Shown here piece after piece: positions 23,042 to 31,863 of a stretch of 35,694 bases of DNA. The stretch's first letter is position 1. Each line of letters opens with the position of its first letter. The stretch lies in the IMG/VR virus record IMGVR_UViG_3300024359_000338, positions 1 through 35,694 of that record; one strand, written 5' to 3'. Origin of the DNA: a virus. A model generated the notes under the pieces. It was not told the DNA's origin, searched no databases, and saw only the letters and a list, made by a program, of their open reading frames with translations. The position numbers were made by a program, and so were the translations under genes.

Positions 23042-24139
23042 ATGAGCCAACACGATTATGATATAGCAAATCAGACATTTCCTAATACAAGGTCTGACTT
23101 AAATCTCGCACTCAAAGCATTAGCAAGTACATCAAGTGGAACATCTGCACCGAGTACGACTTATGCCAATCAATTATGGTATGACAGTTCTGCTAATATT
23201 CTTTATATAAGAAATGAAGATAATGATGCAAACATAACCATCATGGCATTAGACCAAGCGAATGATACTGTAGAATATTTTAAAGCTGATTCTATAAGAA
23301 CAGCATTAATTGAGTTTACAGATGGTGATGATGCTTTAAGTATTGCTGATGGTGGTGCTTTAACTACTGCTGGTAATTTATCTATTGGTGGCTCTAATAA
23401 CGAATTAAGATTTTATGAGGGTGGAAACTATGTAGGTTTTGAAGCTCCAGCTTTGACAGGCGATAAAATTTGGGTTTTACCAAGTGCTGATGGCTCGGCT
23501 AATCAAGTCTTACAAACTAATGGTTCAGGTACTTTAAGTTTCACAGACCAAGCAACAACCACGAATCCCACAGTTTCTAGTATATCTCCAAGCACAATTA
23601 CTAATAGTGCAACGAATATAACGATAACAGGTAGTCAATTTGTAAGTGTTCCACAGGTAGAGGCAATATCATCAACAGGTGCTATCACTTCTGCTAATTC
23701 AGTTTCATTTACAAATGCGACAACTCTTGTTGCAAACTTTACTTTGACAACTGATGGCACATATTTTTTAAGAATAGAAAACAATGATGGATTAGCTGTT
23801 CGTAGCTCATCAGCATTGCTAACAGTGTCAGATGCTCCCACATGGAATACTGCATCAGGAACTCTTGGTACTTTTTCTGCTGGGGGAAGTATCTCAGCAA
23901 CGATATCTGCATCAGGAGATTCTACGATTGCATACTCAATCGCTAGTGGCTCATTAGCTGGTGGGGCATCTTTAAATACATCAACAGGTGCGATTACTGG
24001 TACAGAAAGTGGTGCGAGTGCTACAACCACATACACATTCACAGCTCGTGCCACAGATGCAGAGGGTCAAACAGCAGACAGAAGTTTTAGTATTACCATA
24101 GAAGTAGGAATGCAAAACTCAGGACAATGGAATCCATAG
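23042..24139 (+). CDS. Tail fibre with TIG and putative Ig domains
   Basis: The product has 365 residues. The N-terminal HDYDIANQTFPNTRSDLNLAL and YANQLWYDSSANILYIRN are typical of marine phage fibre attachment domains. Residues about 170-260 form an IPT/TIG domain (NPTVSSISPSTITNSATNIT), and about 262-355 a putative Ig (He_PIG) domain (TAPTWN-type start, SLNTSTGAITGTESG). These domains bind surface glycans or stiffen the fibre. It is the first of three adhesin genes after J. Confidence 0.8.
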   Translation: MSQHDYDIANQTFPNTRSDLNLALKALASTSSGTSAPSTTYANQLWYDSSANILYIRNEDNDANITIMALDQANDTVEYFKADSIRTALIEFTDGDDALSIADGGALTTAGNLSIGGSNNELRFYEGGNYVGFEAPALTGDKIWVLPSADGSANQVLQTNGSGTLSFTDQATTTNPTVSSISPSTITNSATNITITGSQFVSVPQVEAISSTGAITSANSVSFTNATTLVANFTLTTDGTYFLRIENNDGLAVRSSSALLTVSDAPTWNTASGTLGTFSAGGSISATISASGDSTIAYSIASGSLAGGASLNTSTGAITGTESGASATTTYTFTARATDAEGQTADRSFSITIEVGMQNSGQWNP

Positions 24140-24148
24140 GAGAATATA

Positions 24149-25561
24149 ATGGCATCATATTTAAGTAAAGATTTCACGAGTACACCAACTAATGCAAAAA
24201 AGTTTACTGTATCTATGTGGTTTAAATTAAACAGAACAAATGCAAGTCAGAGTTTATTATCAAACACCAATACTGGTGGTAATCAATTTAGTATTGACTA
24301 CAGGTCAGATAAAAAAATAGGAGTTATTGGATTTATAGGAGGTGCAGTAACCTCTAACCATGAAACAAGTCGATTGCTTTTAGATTGCACATCTTGGTAT
24401 CATCTTGTTGTTGCTGGTGATAGCACACTATCTACTTCTACAGATAGATTAAAAATTTATATAAATGGTGAAAGACTAACAAGTTTTTCTAGTGCTACAG
24501 CTATAACTCAAAATAATGATTATGAGCTTAACAAAGAAATGTCAGGTACATCTAATGGTTGGCATGTTGGTATAAATGCTAGTAGCAACCAATTCTTAGG
24601 TGTTATGACTCATGTTCATAATGTAGATGGCTCGGCTTTAGCTCCAACAGTATTCGGTGAAACTGATAGCTCCACTGGTGGTTGGAAAGCAATATTATCT
24701 CCCTCATATACTGTGGGCACGAATGGCTGGTTTTTGAAAATGGAAAATGCTGGAGCTATGGGTACAGACTCATCAGGAAATGGCACTACCTTTACAGTTA
24801 ATGGCGATTTAAAACAATCACCTGATACACCTAGCAATAACTTTTGTCAGTTAGATGGAAACCAATCATATGATATTGGTGCTTTAGAATATGCTGGAAC
24901 ATCACTTAATAATTACAATACAAATGCTAGTGGGTGTATTAGTACACAAATGGTAAAGAATGGTAAGTGGTATTATGAGGTTAAGATAGGAACAGATAGA
25001 ACTCAAGCAAATGGAGCAACTCTTGGCATAGTAAAAAATGGTACTTATGCATCATCTTTCTTCAAGTCAACAGGCTCAACTGCTGTTGCTGGTAATAGCT
25101 CAAGTTCAAATGGTTGCGAGGGTATTAGTTATCAACCAATGCCTAGCACACCAAACATTTTAGATACTGGTGGTGGTGGAACTGTAAACTATGGTTCACA
25201 AGCAAGTCTTAACGATATCATTATGTGTGCTTTTGATTTAGATAATGGCAAGATATGGTTTGGAAAAAATGGCACATGGTTTAATGCACCTGGCACTTCA
25301 AATGCTGGAGTACCTAACACAGGAGCTAATGCTGGATTATCTTTTGCCAAAGGAGATGACTTTTGGGGTGTTACTGTTACAGCAGTGAGTAATAATGCTG
25401 GAGCAACAGCTAGAATGTTATGTAATTTCGGTAATGGGTATTTTGGAGCAACAGCAGTAGCTAGTGGAAATGCAGATGATAATGGAGTCGGTATATTTGA
25501 ATATGATGTACCAGCTGGATTCTATGCAATCTGCACAAAGAACATTAAGGATTATGGATAG
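24149..25561 (+). CDS. Tail adhesin with LamG-like and SPRY-like domains
   Basis: The product has 470 residues. The first ~210 form a concanavalin/LamG-like jelly roll (TVSMWFKLN; STSTDRLKIYINGERLTSF; FLGVMTHVHNVDGSALAPTVFG). Residues about 229-460 form a SPRY-like domain (KNGKWYYEVKIG; IIMCAFDLDNGKIWFGKNGTW). This pairing is a typical carbohydrate-binding fibre tip in marine phages. A TAGGAGAATATA leader shares 15 identical bases with the leader of the next gene. Confidence 0.8.
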   Translation: MASYLSKDFTSTPTNAKKFTVSMWFKLNRTNASQSLLSNTNTGGNQFSIDYRSDKKIGVIGFIGGAVTSNHETSRLLLDCTSWYHLVVAGDSTLSTSTDRLKIYINGERLTSFSSATAITQNNDYELNKEMSGTSNGWHVGINASSNQFLGVMTHVHNVDGSALAPTVFGETDSSTGGWKAILSPSYTVGTNGWFLKMENAGAMGTDSSGNGTTFTVNGDLKQSPDTPSNNFCQLDGNQSYDIGALEYAGTSLNNYNTNASGCISTQMVKNGKWYYEVKIGTDRTQANGATLGIVKNGTYASSFFKSTGSTAVAGNSSSSNGCEGISYQPMPSTPNILDTGGGGTVNYGSQASLNDIIMCAFDLDNGKIWFGKNGTWFNAPGTSNAGVPNTGANAGLSFAKGDDFWGVTVTAVSNNAGATARMLCNFGNGYFGATAVASGNADDNGVGIFEYDVPAGFYAICTKNIKDYG

Positions 25562-25572
25562 GAGAATATAAT

Positions 25573-26625
25573 ATGGCATTTACAACAATAGCAAAAGTAT
25601 CAGACCACTTTGATTGCCCTACATGGGACGGAAGTGATAGCACAAAAACAATTACTGGTATGGGTTTCAAACCTGATGCTCTTTTGATTAAAAGATATAA
25701 TGGTAATGGACACCCAGTCTTAAATAATTCTACAGAGGGTACAGCAAAAAACTGGGTTCCAAGTGGCTCATCTGCCTATGATACAACAACTTATGTAGCA
25801 AGTTATACCTCAGATGGATTTACTTTAACTGGCAATATAGAAAATACAAACAATGATGGTGATGATTATGTAGGTGCTTGTTGGAAAGCTAATGGTGGAA
25901 CAACCAGCTCGAATACAGATGGCTCTATAACATCAACACTACAAGTAAATACAACTGCTGGAATTTCTATTGGCACTTATACAGGTACAGGTGCTAATGG
26001 CACAATCGGACATGGATTAGGAGCAGTTCCAAAAGTAATAATAGCAAAATCTACTACTGTTGCAGATAATGGAGATATATTTAATGGTGGCACAACTATA
26101 TATTCTGATACTGAAACAGACTTAATACAGTTTGCTGGTACAGGTGCTTTTCAAGATGATGCTGGTGGTTGGAATGACACAAAACCTACAAGCTCAGTAT
26201 GGTCTATAGGAAATAAAACACATCACAATACTAGTGGAGTGGCAAGTATCGCTTATTGTTTTGCAGAAAAACAAGGATTTTCTAAGTTTGGATTTTATAT
26301 AGGTAATGGTAATGCCATAGGAGTTAGAATTTATTGTGGATTTAGACCAAAATGGATAATGGTTAAAAACTGGGGTCAAACTGAGGATTGGTTTACAAAA
26401 GTATCAGGATTAACAGGTTTTGGTCTTGGTGGTACAAGAACAAGAACAGTTAAAGTTAGTGATAACACCTCATCAACAAACTGTACTGTAAACTTTGAAA
26501 GCAATGGATTTAGAATTACAACTAGCGATGGTAAAGCAAATACAGATGGTGGCAAATATATTTACATGGCTTTTGCTGAGATGCCCATGGTCGGAACTAA
26601 TGGAACAATATCACTAGCAACATGA
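25573..26625 (+). CDS. Tail adhesin, DUF7483-like repeats
   Basis: The product has 350 residues. A repeated unit with a G-x-P core is visible three times: GFKPDALLIKRY (about 31-42), GLGAVPKVIIAKS (about 147-159) and GFRPKWIMVKNW (about 256-267). Each is followed by turn-rich Thr/Asn/Gly sequence and Trp-containing segments. This is the pattern of fibre proteins carrying DUF7483-like domains. It is probably the outermost receptor-binding part of the fibre set. The stop overlaps the next gene as ATGA. Confidence 0.75.
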   Translation: MAFTTIAKVSDHFDCPTWDGSDSTKTITGMGFKPDALLIKRYNGNGHPVLNNSTEGTAKNWVPSGSSAYDTTTYVASYTSDGFTLTGNIENTNNDGDDYVGACWKANGGTTSSNTDGSITSTLQVNTTAGISIGTYTGTGANGTIGHGLGAVPKVIIAKSTTVADNGDIFNGGTTIYSDTETDLIQFAGTGAFQDDAGGWNDTKPTSSVWSIGNKTHHNTSGVASIAYCFAEKQGFSKFGFYIGNGNAIGVRIYCGFRPKWIMVKNWGQTEDWFTKVSGLTGFGLGGTRTRTVKVSDNTSSTNCTVNFESNGFRITTSDGKANTDGGKYIYMAFAEMPMVGTNGTISLAT

Positions 26626-26804
26626 AAGTTACTAACGAACAGTTGTTTGACATGATGGTCAAACTAGATAATAAAATGACAGCTTTAGAAGATAGAATAA
26701 TGGTCGTAGAGGCAGTCATGAATCGAGGTCGTGGTGCTGTAACATTGTTAGCATGGCTCGGTGGCATTGTTGCTATCATAATAGGATATTTTTATCAGAG
26801 GTAA
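26622..26804 (+). CDS. Small coiled-coil protein with a C-terminal TM, XhlA/holin-like
   Basis: The 60-residue product has a coiled coil (EQLFDMMVKLDNKMTALEDRI) followed by one hydrophobic helix (AVTLLAWLGGIVAIIIGYF) and a basic tail. This is the layout of XhlA-type membrane proteins that assist lysis. It overlaps the last fibre gene by four bases and precedes the connector gene by three, so it is expressed late. Lysis accessory is the best guess. Confidence 0.6.
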   Translation: MKVTNEQLFDMMVKLDNKMTALEDRIMVVEAVMNRGRGAVTLLAWLGGIVAIIIGYFYQR

Positions 26805-26807
26805 AAT

Positions 26808-27482
26808 ATGGCTGGACTTAAAATACACACAGCTCAAACTGATTCTGCAATTACTTTAGCTGAACTAAAAGCATATTTGAAAGTAGATTCATCAGATGAT
26901 GATGTAGTTTTAAATATTATTAAGCAAACAGTAGATTCATGGGCAAAAGAATACACTCATAGAACTTTATGTACTACTACTTATCAATTATTTATTGATG
27001 ATTTATCAGATTCTAATGTTCCAATACAAGAGGGAATGTATGATGGGATTGATTTAGTTTATAATAAAAGACCGATACTTCTACCTTTCTCTCCTGTCGC
27101 ATCAATAACTCATGCTAAATATTATTCAGATGATGACACAGCGACAACATGGGCGACATCAAATTACAGATTAGATAATGCAAGTGTTCCAAGTAGATTC
27201 ACATTACAAACAGGAAAAACATATCCAACAGGACTCAGACCAGTCAATGGGTTTGAAATACAATATGTTGCTGGTTATGGAGATAATACTGCTGTTCCTA
27301 TGCAAATTAAACAAGCATGTCTTATTTATGGTAGTTATCTATTTGAAAATAGAGGCGATAATGAAAAATCAGTCAAAGCACCATATTCTGCTACAGCATT
27401 ATTACAACCTTTCGTAGTCACTCAATTATCTACGAATCCTTATAAAACGAATAAAACATATAGATATGGAGTTATCGGCTAA
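26808..27482 (+). CDS. Head-tail connector, HK97 gp6-like
   Basis: The product has 224 residues. ITLAELKAYLKVDSSDDDVVLNIIKQTV then the conserved RTLCTTTYQLFIDD, LLPFSPVASITHAKYY and GFEIQYVAGYG define the gp6-like / phiE125 gp8 connector family. It forms a ring under the portal. It is the first gene of a compact head-completion and tail block. Confidence 0.85.
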   Translation: MAGLKIHTAQTDSAITLAELKAYLKVDSSDDDVVLNIIKQTVDSWAKEYTHRTLCTTTYQLFIDDLSDSNVPIQEGMYDGIDLVYNKRPILLPFSPVASITHAKYYSDDDTATTWATSNYRLDNASVPSRFTLQTGKTYPTGLRPVNGFEIQYVAGYGDNTAVPMQIKQACLIYGSYLFENRGDNEKSVKAPYSATALLQPFVVTQLSTNPYKTNKTYRYGVIG

Positions 27483-27484
27483 TC

Positions 27485-27817
27485 ATGTATCTCGGCGAGT
27501 TTAGAAACAGAGTCGCTTTACAAACTCTCGGTGGTAGTATTGATGCTGGTGGTGGTACATCAACAACATGGTCTACTGCTACAACAGTTTGGAGCAAAGT
27601 AGAGAACACAACAGGTTCAGAGGGTTTATTTGGCGACCAAGTAAGAGCCACAGGAACTTTTAAATTCACAATAAGATATTACTCGGCACTCACAACCAAG
27701 TACAGACTTCTCTATCGTTCTAAAACATTTGACATCACAAACATAAAAATATTAGATGAAGGTAAAGAAAGATATCAAGAGATAACCGCAACAGAAGGTG
27801 TAGCATTTGGGAATTAG
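27485..27817 (+). CDS. Head-tail joining protein
   Basis: The product has 110 residues. YLGEFRNRVALQTLGGSIDAG, then TVWSKVENTTGSEGLFGDQ, then FKFTIRYYSALTTKYRLLYRSKTFDI matches the Phage_H_T_join family, the adaptor or stopper between connector and tail. It ends 11 bases inside the next gene. Confidence 0.88.
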   Translation: MYLGEFRNRVALQTLGGSIDAGGGTSTTWSTATTVWSKVENTTGSEGLFGDQVRATGTFKFTIRYYSALTTKYRLLYRSKTFDITNIKILDEGKERYQEITATEGVAFGN

Positions 27818-28223
27818 AGTAGAAATAAAATCTGATATTCGTAAGAGAGTTAATGCTGTCAGCAAAAAATATAATGCTAGACAGAATCGCTGGGTAGATG
27901 CTACAGGCAGTTATTTTAGAAATCAAATAGCATTAGAAATGACATTATCACCAGCGACTGGTAAAACTAGAACAAAAGAAAATGGTGTTAGACATACTTC
28001 ATCATCAGTAGGAAATCCACCAAGAGTAGATACAGGAATGTTAAGAAGTAGCATACAGTATAAAAGAATTAGACAGGGTCTAGGTTTAGTCAGCACTAAT
28101 ATGGATTATGCTGAAGATTTAGAAACTAAATTTAAAAGATATTTTATGGGTAAACAAAGTAAAGCATACAGAAATACAAAGATATTCGGTAAGATGTTTG
28201 CTAAGAACTTAGGAATTAAATAA
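27807..28223 (+). CDS. HK97 gp10-like tail/neck protein
   Basis: The product has 138 residues from a TTG start; no better ATG is available. GNPPRVDTGMLRSSIQYKRI followed by DYAEDLETKFKRYFMG is the characteristic core of the gp10-like minor tail family that completes the neck. The gene overlaps its neighbours at both ends. Confidence 0.78.
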   Translation: MGIRVEIKSDIRKRVNAVSKKYNARQNRWVDATGSYFRNQIALEMTLSPATGKTRTKENGVRHTSSSVGNPPRVDTGMLRSSIQYKRIRQGLGLVSTNMDYAEDLETKFKRYFMGKQSKAYRNTKIFGKMFAKNLGIK

Positions 28224-28633
28224 TGGGATTTCACTCTTTTGACTTACAGACTGCGATTTTTAGTTTACTTTCAGGAGATAGTACATTAGATGGTTTAGTA
28301 GGAAATAATAAAATATTTGATTCTACAGCACCCCAAGATACAGCATATCCTTATGTAATTATTGGAACTGAATCAATAACTAATGTCGGAACTACAACTT
28401 TAGATGGCAATATATATAACATAAATATAGAAGTTTGGTCACAATATCGTGGTCAAAAGCAAATCAAAGAGGTTATGGAAAGAATTTACAATTTAGTCAA
28501 TAATGCTACAATATCTGTAAGTGGGGCATCATCTGTTATGAGTTATGTAAATAATGCAACAACAATGACAGAGGTTGATGGTATCACAAGACATGGTATA
28601 GTGAATATAGACTTTACTGTATATGACAACTAA
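28223..28633 (+). CDS. Tail completion protein, DUF3168
   Basis: The product has 136 residues. DLQTAIFSLLSGDSTLDGLVG, then IFDSTAPQDTAYPYVIIGTE and NIEVWSQYRGQKQIKEVMERIY match DUF3168 tail terminators. It caps the tail tube where it joins the head. It starts on the last base of the preceding stop (TAATG). Confidence 0.88.
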   Translation: MGFHSFDLQTAIFSLLSGDSTLDGLVGNNKIFDSTAPQDTAYPYVIIGTESITNVGTTTLDGNIYNINIEVWSQYRGQKQIKEVMERIYNLVNNATISVSGASSVMSYVNNATTMTEVDGITRHGIVNIDFTVYDN

Positions 28634-28647
28634 ATAGGAGTAATAAA

Positions 28648-29061
28648 ATGGCAGTCCAAAAAGGTAGTGCAGTTTTAATGAAGATAGGTAATGCTGGTAG
28701 TCCAGAAACATTTACTACCATTGGTGCTTTAAGAAGTACATCTATCACAATTAATTCTGAACAAATAGACATAACAAACAAAGACTCATCAAGAGTAAGA
28801 ACATTATTAGCTGGTGCTGGTATCAAATCATTTAGTATTTCAGGAAGTGGAATATTTGATGATGGTGCTACACATCAATCAGTATTGACTGCTTTTAGTG
28901 CCTCAACATTTTCAAATTTTCAATTCCTTGTTCCTGACTACAACACCTTTACTGGTGCTTTTCAGATAACAAGTATGGAATATTCAGGTGAATACAATGA
29001 TTCAGCTCAATATTCTTTATCATTTGAATCTGCTGGTGCAATAACTATAGCAACAGTCTAG
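28648..29061 (+). CDS. Major tail tube protein
   Basis: The product has 137 residues. MAVQKGSAVLMKIGNAGSPETF and STSITINSEQIDITNKDSS, then KSFSISGSGIFDDGA and YSGEYNDSAQYSLSFESAG, match the TP901-1/GTA-type tube protein. It polymerises around the tape measure into the flexible tail. TAGGAGTAATAAA precedes the start. Confidence 0.9.
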   Translation: MAVQKGSAVLMKIGNAGSPETFTTIGALRSTSITINSEQIDITNKDSSRVRTLLAGAGIKSFSISGSGIFDDGATHQSVLTAFSASTFSNFQFLVPDYNTFTGAFQITSMEYSGEYNDSAQYSLSFESAGAITIATV

Positions 29062-29071
29062 GAGTAATGTA

Positions 29072-29332
29072 ATGTGGAAAGAAACTGAAATTACTATAAA
29101 TGGTAAGAAAGTTAATGCACAAGTTAATAAGTCAAACGACATGATAGAAATAGAAATGATGTTTGACTTGAAACTTCTTAAATCTACTAATGTTACGATA
29201 GATTCAAAAGATTATAAAATTGAATCTATAGAAGATGTAGGAGAAAGAGAAGAAACTTTAAAAATAACAATCGAGGATAAAAACAATGACAAACCTATTA
29301 AAAGCAGAAACGACACTAAAATTTCCAAATGA
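29072..29332 (+). CDS. Hypothetical tail-region protein, 86 residues
   Basis: The product has a short beta-rich N-terminal part (ETEITINGKKVNAQVNKS) and a charged C-terminus. It lies between tube and chaperone genes and overlaps the chaperone by 47 nt, with that gene's ribosome-binding site inside it. A tail-assembly role is inferred from position only. No family is recognised. Confidence 0.6.
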   Translation: MWKETEITINGKKVNAQVNKSNDMIEIEMMFDLKLLKSTNVTIDSKDYKIESIEDVGEREETLKITIEDKNNDKPIKSRNDTKISK

Positions 29333-29627
29333 TGTAAGTTATAAAGCGAAAATGTCGCTTGATACTATCATGGGGATTGAGAGTGCTTTAGGAACTTCTA
29401 TACTTAAAGTAGCTAATAAATTATCTACTGGTGAATTAAGTCTTATGGAAATTATAACTATAATGACTTTAAGCATTCGTGCTGGTGGAAATGATATAAA
29501 AGATTCAGATGTAAAAAAATTAGTTTCTGATTTAGGACTTATAGAATCTATTAAAACTGCTGGAGATTTACTTACATTAGCCTTAGACACTGGCGAAAAG
29601 GAAGATGAAAAAAAAAGCGAGTCATAA
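29286..29627 (+). CDS. Tail assembly chaperone, zero-frame product (GTA gp10-like)
   Basis: The 113-residue product contains TTLKFPNDVSYKAKMSLDTIMGIESALG and LSLMEIITIMTLSIRAGG, the pattern of the GTA-type tail assembly chaperone. It coats the tape measure during tail assembly. GAGGATAAAAACA precedes the start. It ends EDEKKSES just after nine A (29608-29616), where a -1 frameshift would make a longer form. Confidence 0.85.
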   Translation: MTNLLKAETTLKFPNDVSYKAKMSLDTIMGIESALGTSILKVANKLSTGELSLMEIITIMTLSIRAGGNDIKDSDVKKLVSDLGLIESIKTAGDLLTLALDTGEKEDEKKSES

Positions 29628-29830
29628 AAGGAAGTGAAGTTCTTCCTGTAGAAAGATGGTTTGAAGTCTGTGTTGGAATGATGCACTTATCTCCTAAGTG
29701 CTTTTGGAATATGTCAATTAAAGAAATCACTATGGCAATCAATGGTTTTAAAGAATATAATGGAAATAATGACAAACCTATGGAGAAGTCAGAACTAGAA
29801 GAATTGAAAGAAATGTACCCTGATTACTAA
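29286..29830 (+). CDS. Tail assembly chaperone, predicted -1 frameshift product
   Basis: Slipping back one base on A-AAA-AAA (29609-29615) lets translation continue from the 113-residue frame to TAA 29828-29830, giving about 181 residues. The extension reads KRVIKGSEVLPVERWFEV, then HLSPKCFWNMSIKEITMAINGFKEY, then a Glu/Lys-rich end. It resembles the second GTA chaperone part (DUF2376-like), which usually follows the first. The extension has no ribosome-binding site and no early ATG of its own. This is the lambda G/GT arrangement. Confidence 0.75.
29608..29616 (+). promoter_or_regulatory. Programmed -1 frameshift slippery site
   Basis: Nine consecutive A overlap codons 109-111 of the chaperone, read as GAA-AAA-AAA-AGC. 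The heptamer A-AAA-AAA is one of the efficient bacterial -1 slip sites. The zero frame stops 11 bases after the run, while the -1 frame stays open for over 200 bases with family-like content. Confidence 0.75.
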
Positions 29831-29895
29831 CTCTAGTGTTAATCTGTCAAGGTAATTACCCAGTAAATTTTATAGAAATGAACGAAAACTAAGAT

Positions 29896-31863
29896 ATGGC
29901 AACAGAATTAGATAAGTTAATTGTAAAAGTCCAAGCTGACATCAGCGATTTACAAAGAGGATTAGCAAAGGCAAATACTGCTGTCACAGGTGCATCTAAA
30001 AAAATGTCAGGTGGCTTTGACAGAGCCAATAAATCTTTAGATAAATTCGCAATGACTGCTTTAAAGGTTGGCTCAGTAGTTGCTGGTGCTATTGGTGTTA
30101 TCGCTGTTAAAGGTTTTGTAGATGTTGCAGTTCAAATAGAAAATCTGAATGTAAGATTAAAAGCATTATTTGGTAGTGCAGAAGAGGGAGCTAGAGCCTT
30201 TGATAACATGGCAACATTCGCATCTAAAGTGCCTTTCAGTCTAGCAGAAATACAAAGAGGGTCAGGTTCGTTAGCTGTAGTATCAGATGATGCTGACCAT
30301 TTAGCTGAACTCATGGAAATAACAGGTAATGTTGCCTCAATCACAGGATTATCTTTTCAAGCAACAGCAGAACAAATACAAAGGTCATTCGCTGGTGGTA
30401 TCGCATCTGCTGATATGTTTAGAGAAAAAGGTGTTCGACAAATGCTGGGTTTCCAAATGGGTGCTACTGTGAGTATTGAGGAAACTGCCGAGGCATTCTC
30501 AAAAGTTTTCGGCAAGGGTGGTAAGTTTGGTAATGCTACAGATGAATTAGCAAAGACATTGACTGGTACAGTATCAATGATTGGTGATAAGTTTTTTATT
30601 TTTCAAAGAGCAGTAGGCGATGGTTTCTTCGCACAGTTAAAAGATAAGATGAATGACTTTAATAAAGCATTAGAAGAAAACGAACACAAAATAAAAGCAT
30701 TCGCAAGTGATATCGGAAGTGTATTAGCATCAGCAGTAGAGGGTTTCGGAACTGCATTATCTTTTTTAGGCACAACTTTAAAAGCTGTATTTTCTTTAAT
30801 GATTGCCACCTTTGGTGTAAAAATGGTAGTTGCATTATTTAAAATAAAACAAGGAGTCATGAGTGTGACTAAATCATTGATTGCTCTAAAAACTGCTTTG
30901 ATTGCGACTGGTATTGGTGGTATCGCTATGTTGATTGCAAAATTAGCAACTGCAATAGCAGTATTCGTAGGCATTGACATGGCATTAGATAAATACAACA
31001 ACACATTAGATGAAAATGCTAAACAACTTGAATTACAAGAATCTTTAGTTAAAGGTGTTACGAGTGCTTATAATTTAAAAAGCATAGCAGTCAGAGAAAG
31101 TGCTGAAGAAATGAGTGAGAATAAAAAGAAAGCTATGGCACTAGCTGAAACTATGAAAAAAGTAGAAGATATATTAATAGAAGTTAAAAAATCATTCGAA
31201 GATGCTGGTAAATCAATATCAGATGCTTTTGCTACAGCAATCGTTTCAGGTGGTAGTTTTAGAGATGCAATGAAAGATATATTTAGAAGTGTTATCACAC
31301 AAATAGTTTCAACAATTACTCATGTATTGATTATAGAACCATTGATTATAGGTTTAACAAAAAAATTACAAGCTATGAAATCAGAGATGGCGCAGTTAGT
31401 TCAAATGGGTGGTGGTGGAGGTGGTGGTAGTTTTTTAGATACAATTTTAGGTAGTGCAGTGACATTATTTACTGCTGGACTTGGTACACCATCTACTGCT
31501 GGAGCTGGTTCATCAGTTAGTATGGGAGCTCAAAATCAAAGTTTTGGTTGGTCACAAAGTGCAAGAACAGCATTAATGGGTAGAGCCAGTGGTGGTTTTG
31601 TATCTCCTAATGTTCCTTATATGGTAGGAGAAAAAGGTGCAGAGATGTTTATGCCTAAGTCTGCTGGTACAATTATTCCAAACGATAAGATGGGTAGTGG
31701 TGGTGTCACCATTAATCAATCATTAAATTTTTCAACAGGAATCGTACCCACAGTTAGAGCAGAAGTACAGAACCTAATGCCACAAATTAAAAAAGAAACA
31801 GTAGGTGCAGTAGCAGAGGCTAAATCTCGCGGTGGTGCATTTGCTAGGACATTCGGCTCATGA
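29896..31863 (+). CDS. Tape measure protein
   Basis: The product has 655 residues. The N-terminal LDKLIVKVQADISDLQRGLAK and the helical region up to about 250 (GLSFQATAEQIQRSFAGGIAS) are typical. Hydrophobic segments lie near 50-75 and 290-360, followed by a coiled coil. A Gly-rich turn (about 505) is followed by the common C-terminal GGFVSPNVPYMVGEKGAEMF. It sets tail length; the size predicts a moderate tail. Only a weak ribosome-binding site precedes the start, so coupling from upstream genes may matter. The stop overlaps the next gene as ATGA. Confidence 0.9.
   Translation: MATELDKLIVKVQADISDLQRGLAKANTAVTGASKKMSGGFDRANKSLDKFAMTALKVGSVVAGAIGVIAVKGFVDVAVQIENLNVRLKALFGSAEEGARAFDNMATFASKVPFSLAEIQRGSGSLAVVSDDADHLAELMEITGNVASITGLSFQATAEQIQRSFAGGIASADMFREKGVRQMLGFQMGATVSIEETAEAFSKVFGKGGKFGNATDELAKTLTGTVSMIGDKFFIFQRAVGDGFFAQLKDKMNDFNKALEENEHKIKAFASDIGSVLASAVEGFGTALSFLGTTLKAVFSLMIATFGVKMVVALFKIKQGVMSVTKSLIALKTALIATGIGGIAMLIAKLATAIAVFVGIDMALDKYNNTLDENAKQLELQESLVKGVTSAYNLKSIAVRESAEEMSENKKKAMALAETMKKVEDILIEVKKSFEDAGKSISDAFATAIVSGGSFRDAMKDIFRSVITQIVSTITHVLIIEPLIIGLTKKLQAMKSEMAQLVQMGGGGGGGSFLDTILGSAVTLFTAGLGTPSTAGAGSSVSMGAQNQSFGWSQSARTALMGRASGGFVSPNVPYMVGEKGAEMFMPKSAGTIIPNDKMGSGGVTINQSLNFSTGIVPTVRAEVQNLMPQIKKETVGAVAEAKSRGGAFARTFGS

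Noticed and set aside
23635-24054. Open minus-strand frame of 139 codons within the fibre gene
   Set aside because: It lies wholly inside the TIG/Ig fibre gene, has no ribosome-binding site or domain, and follows from the Thr/Ala/Ser-rich repeat composition of the plus strand.
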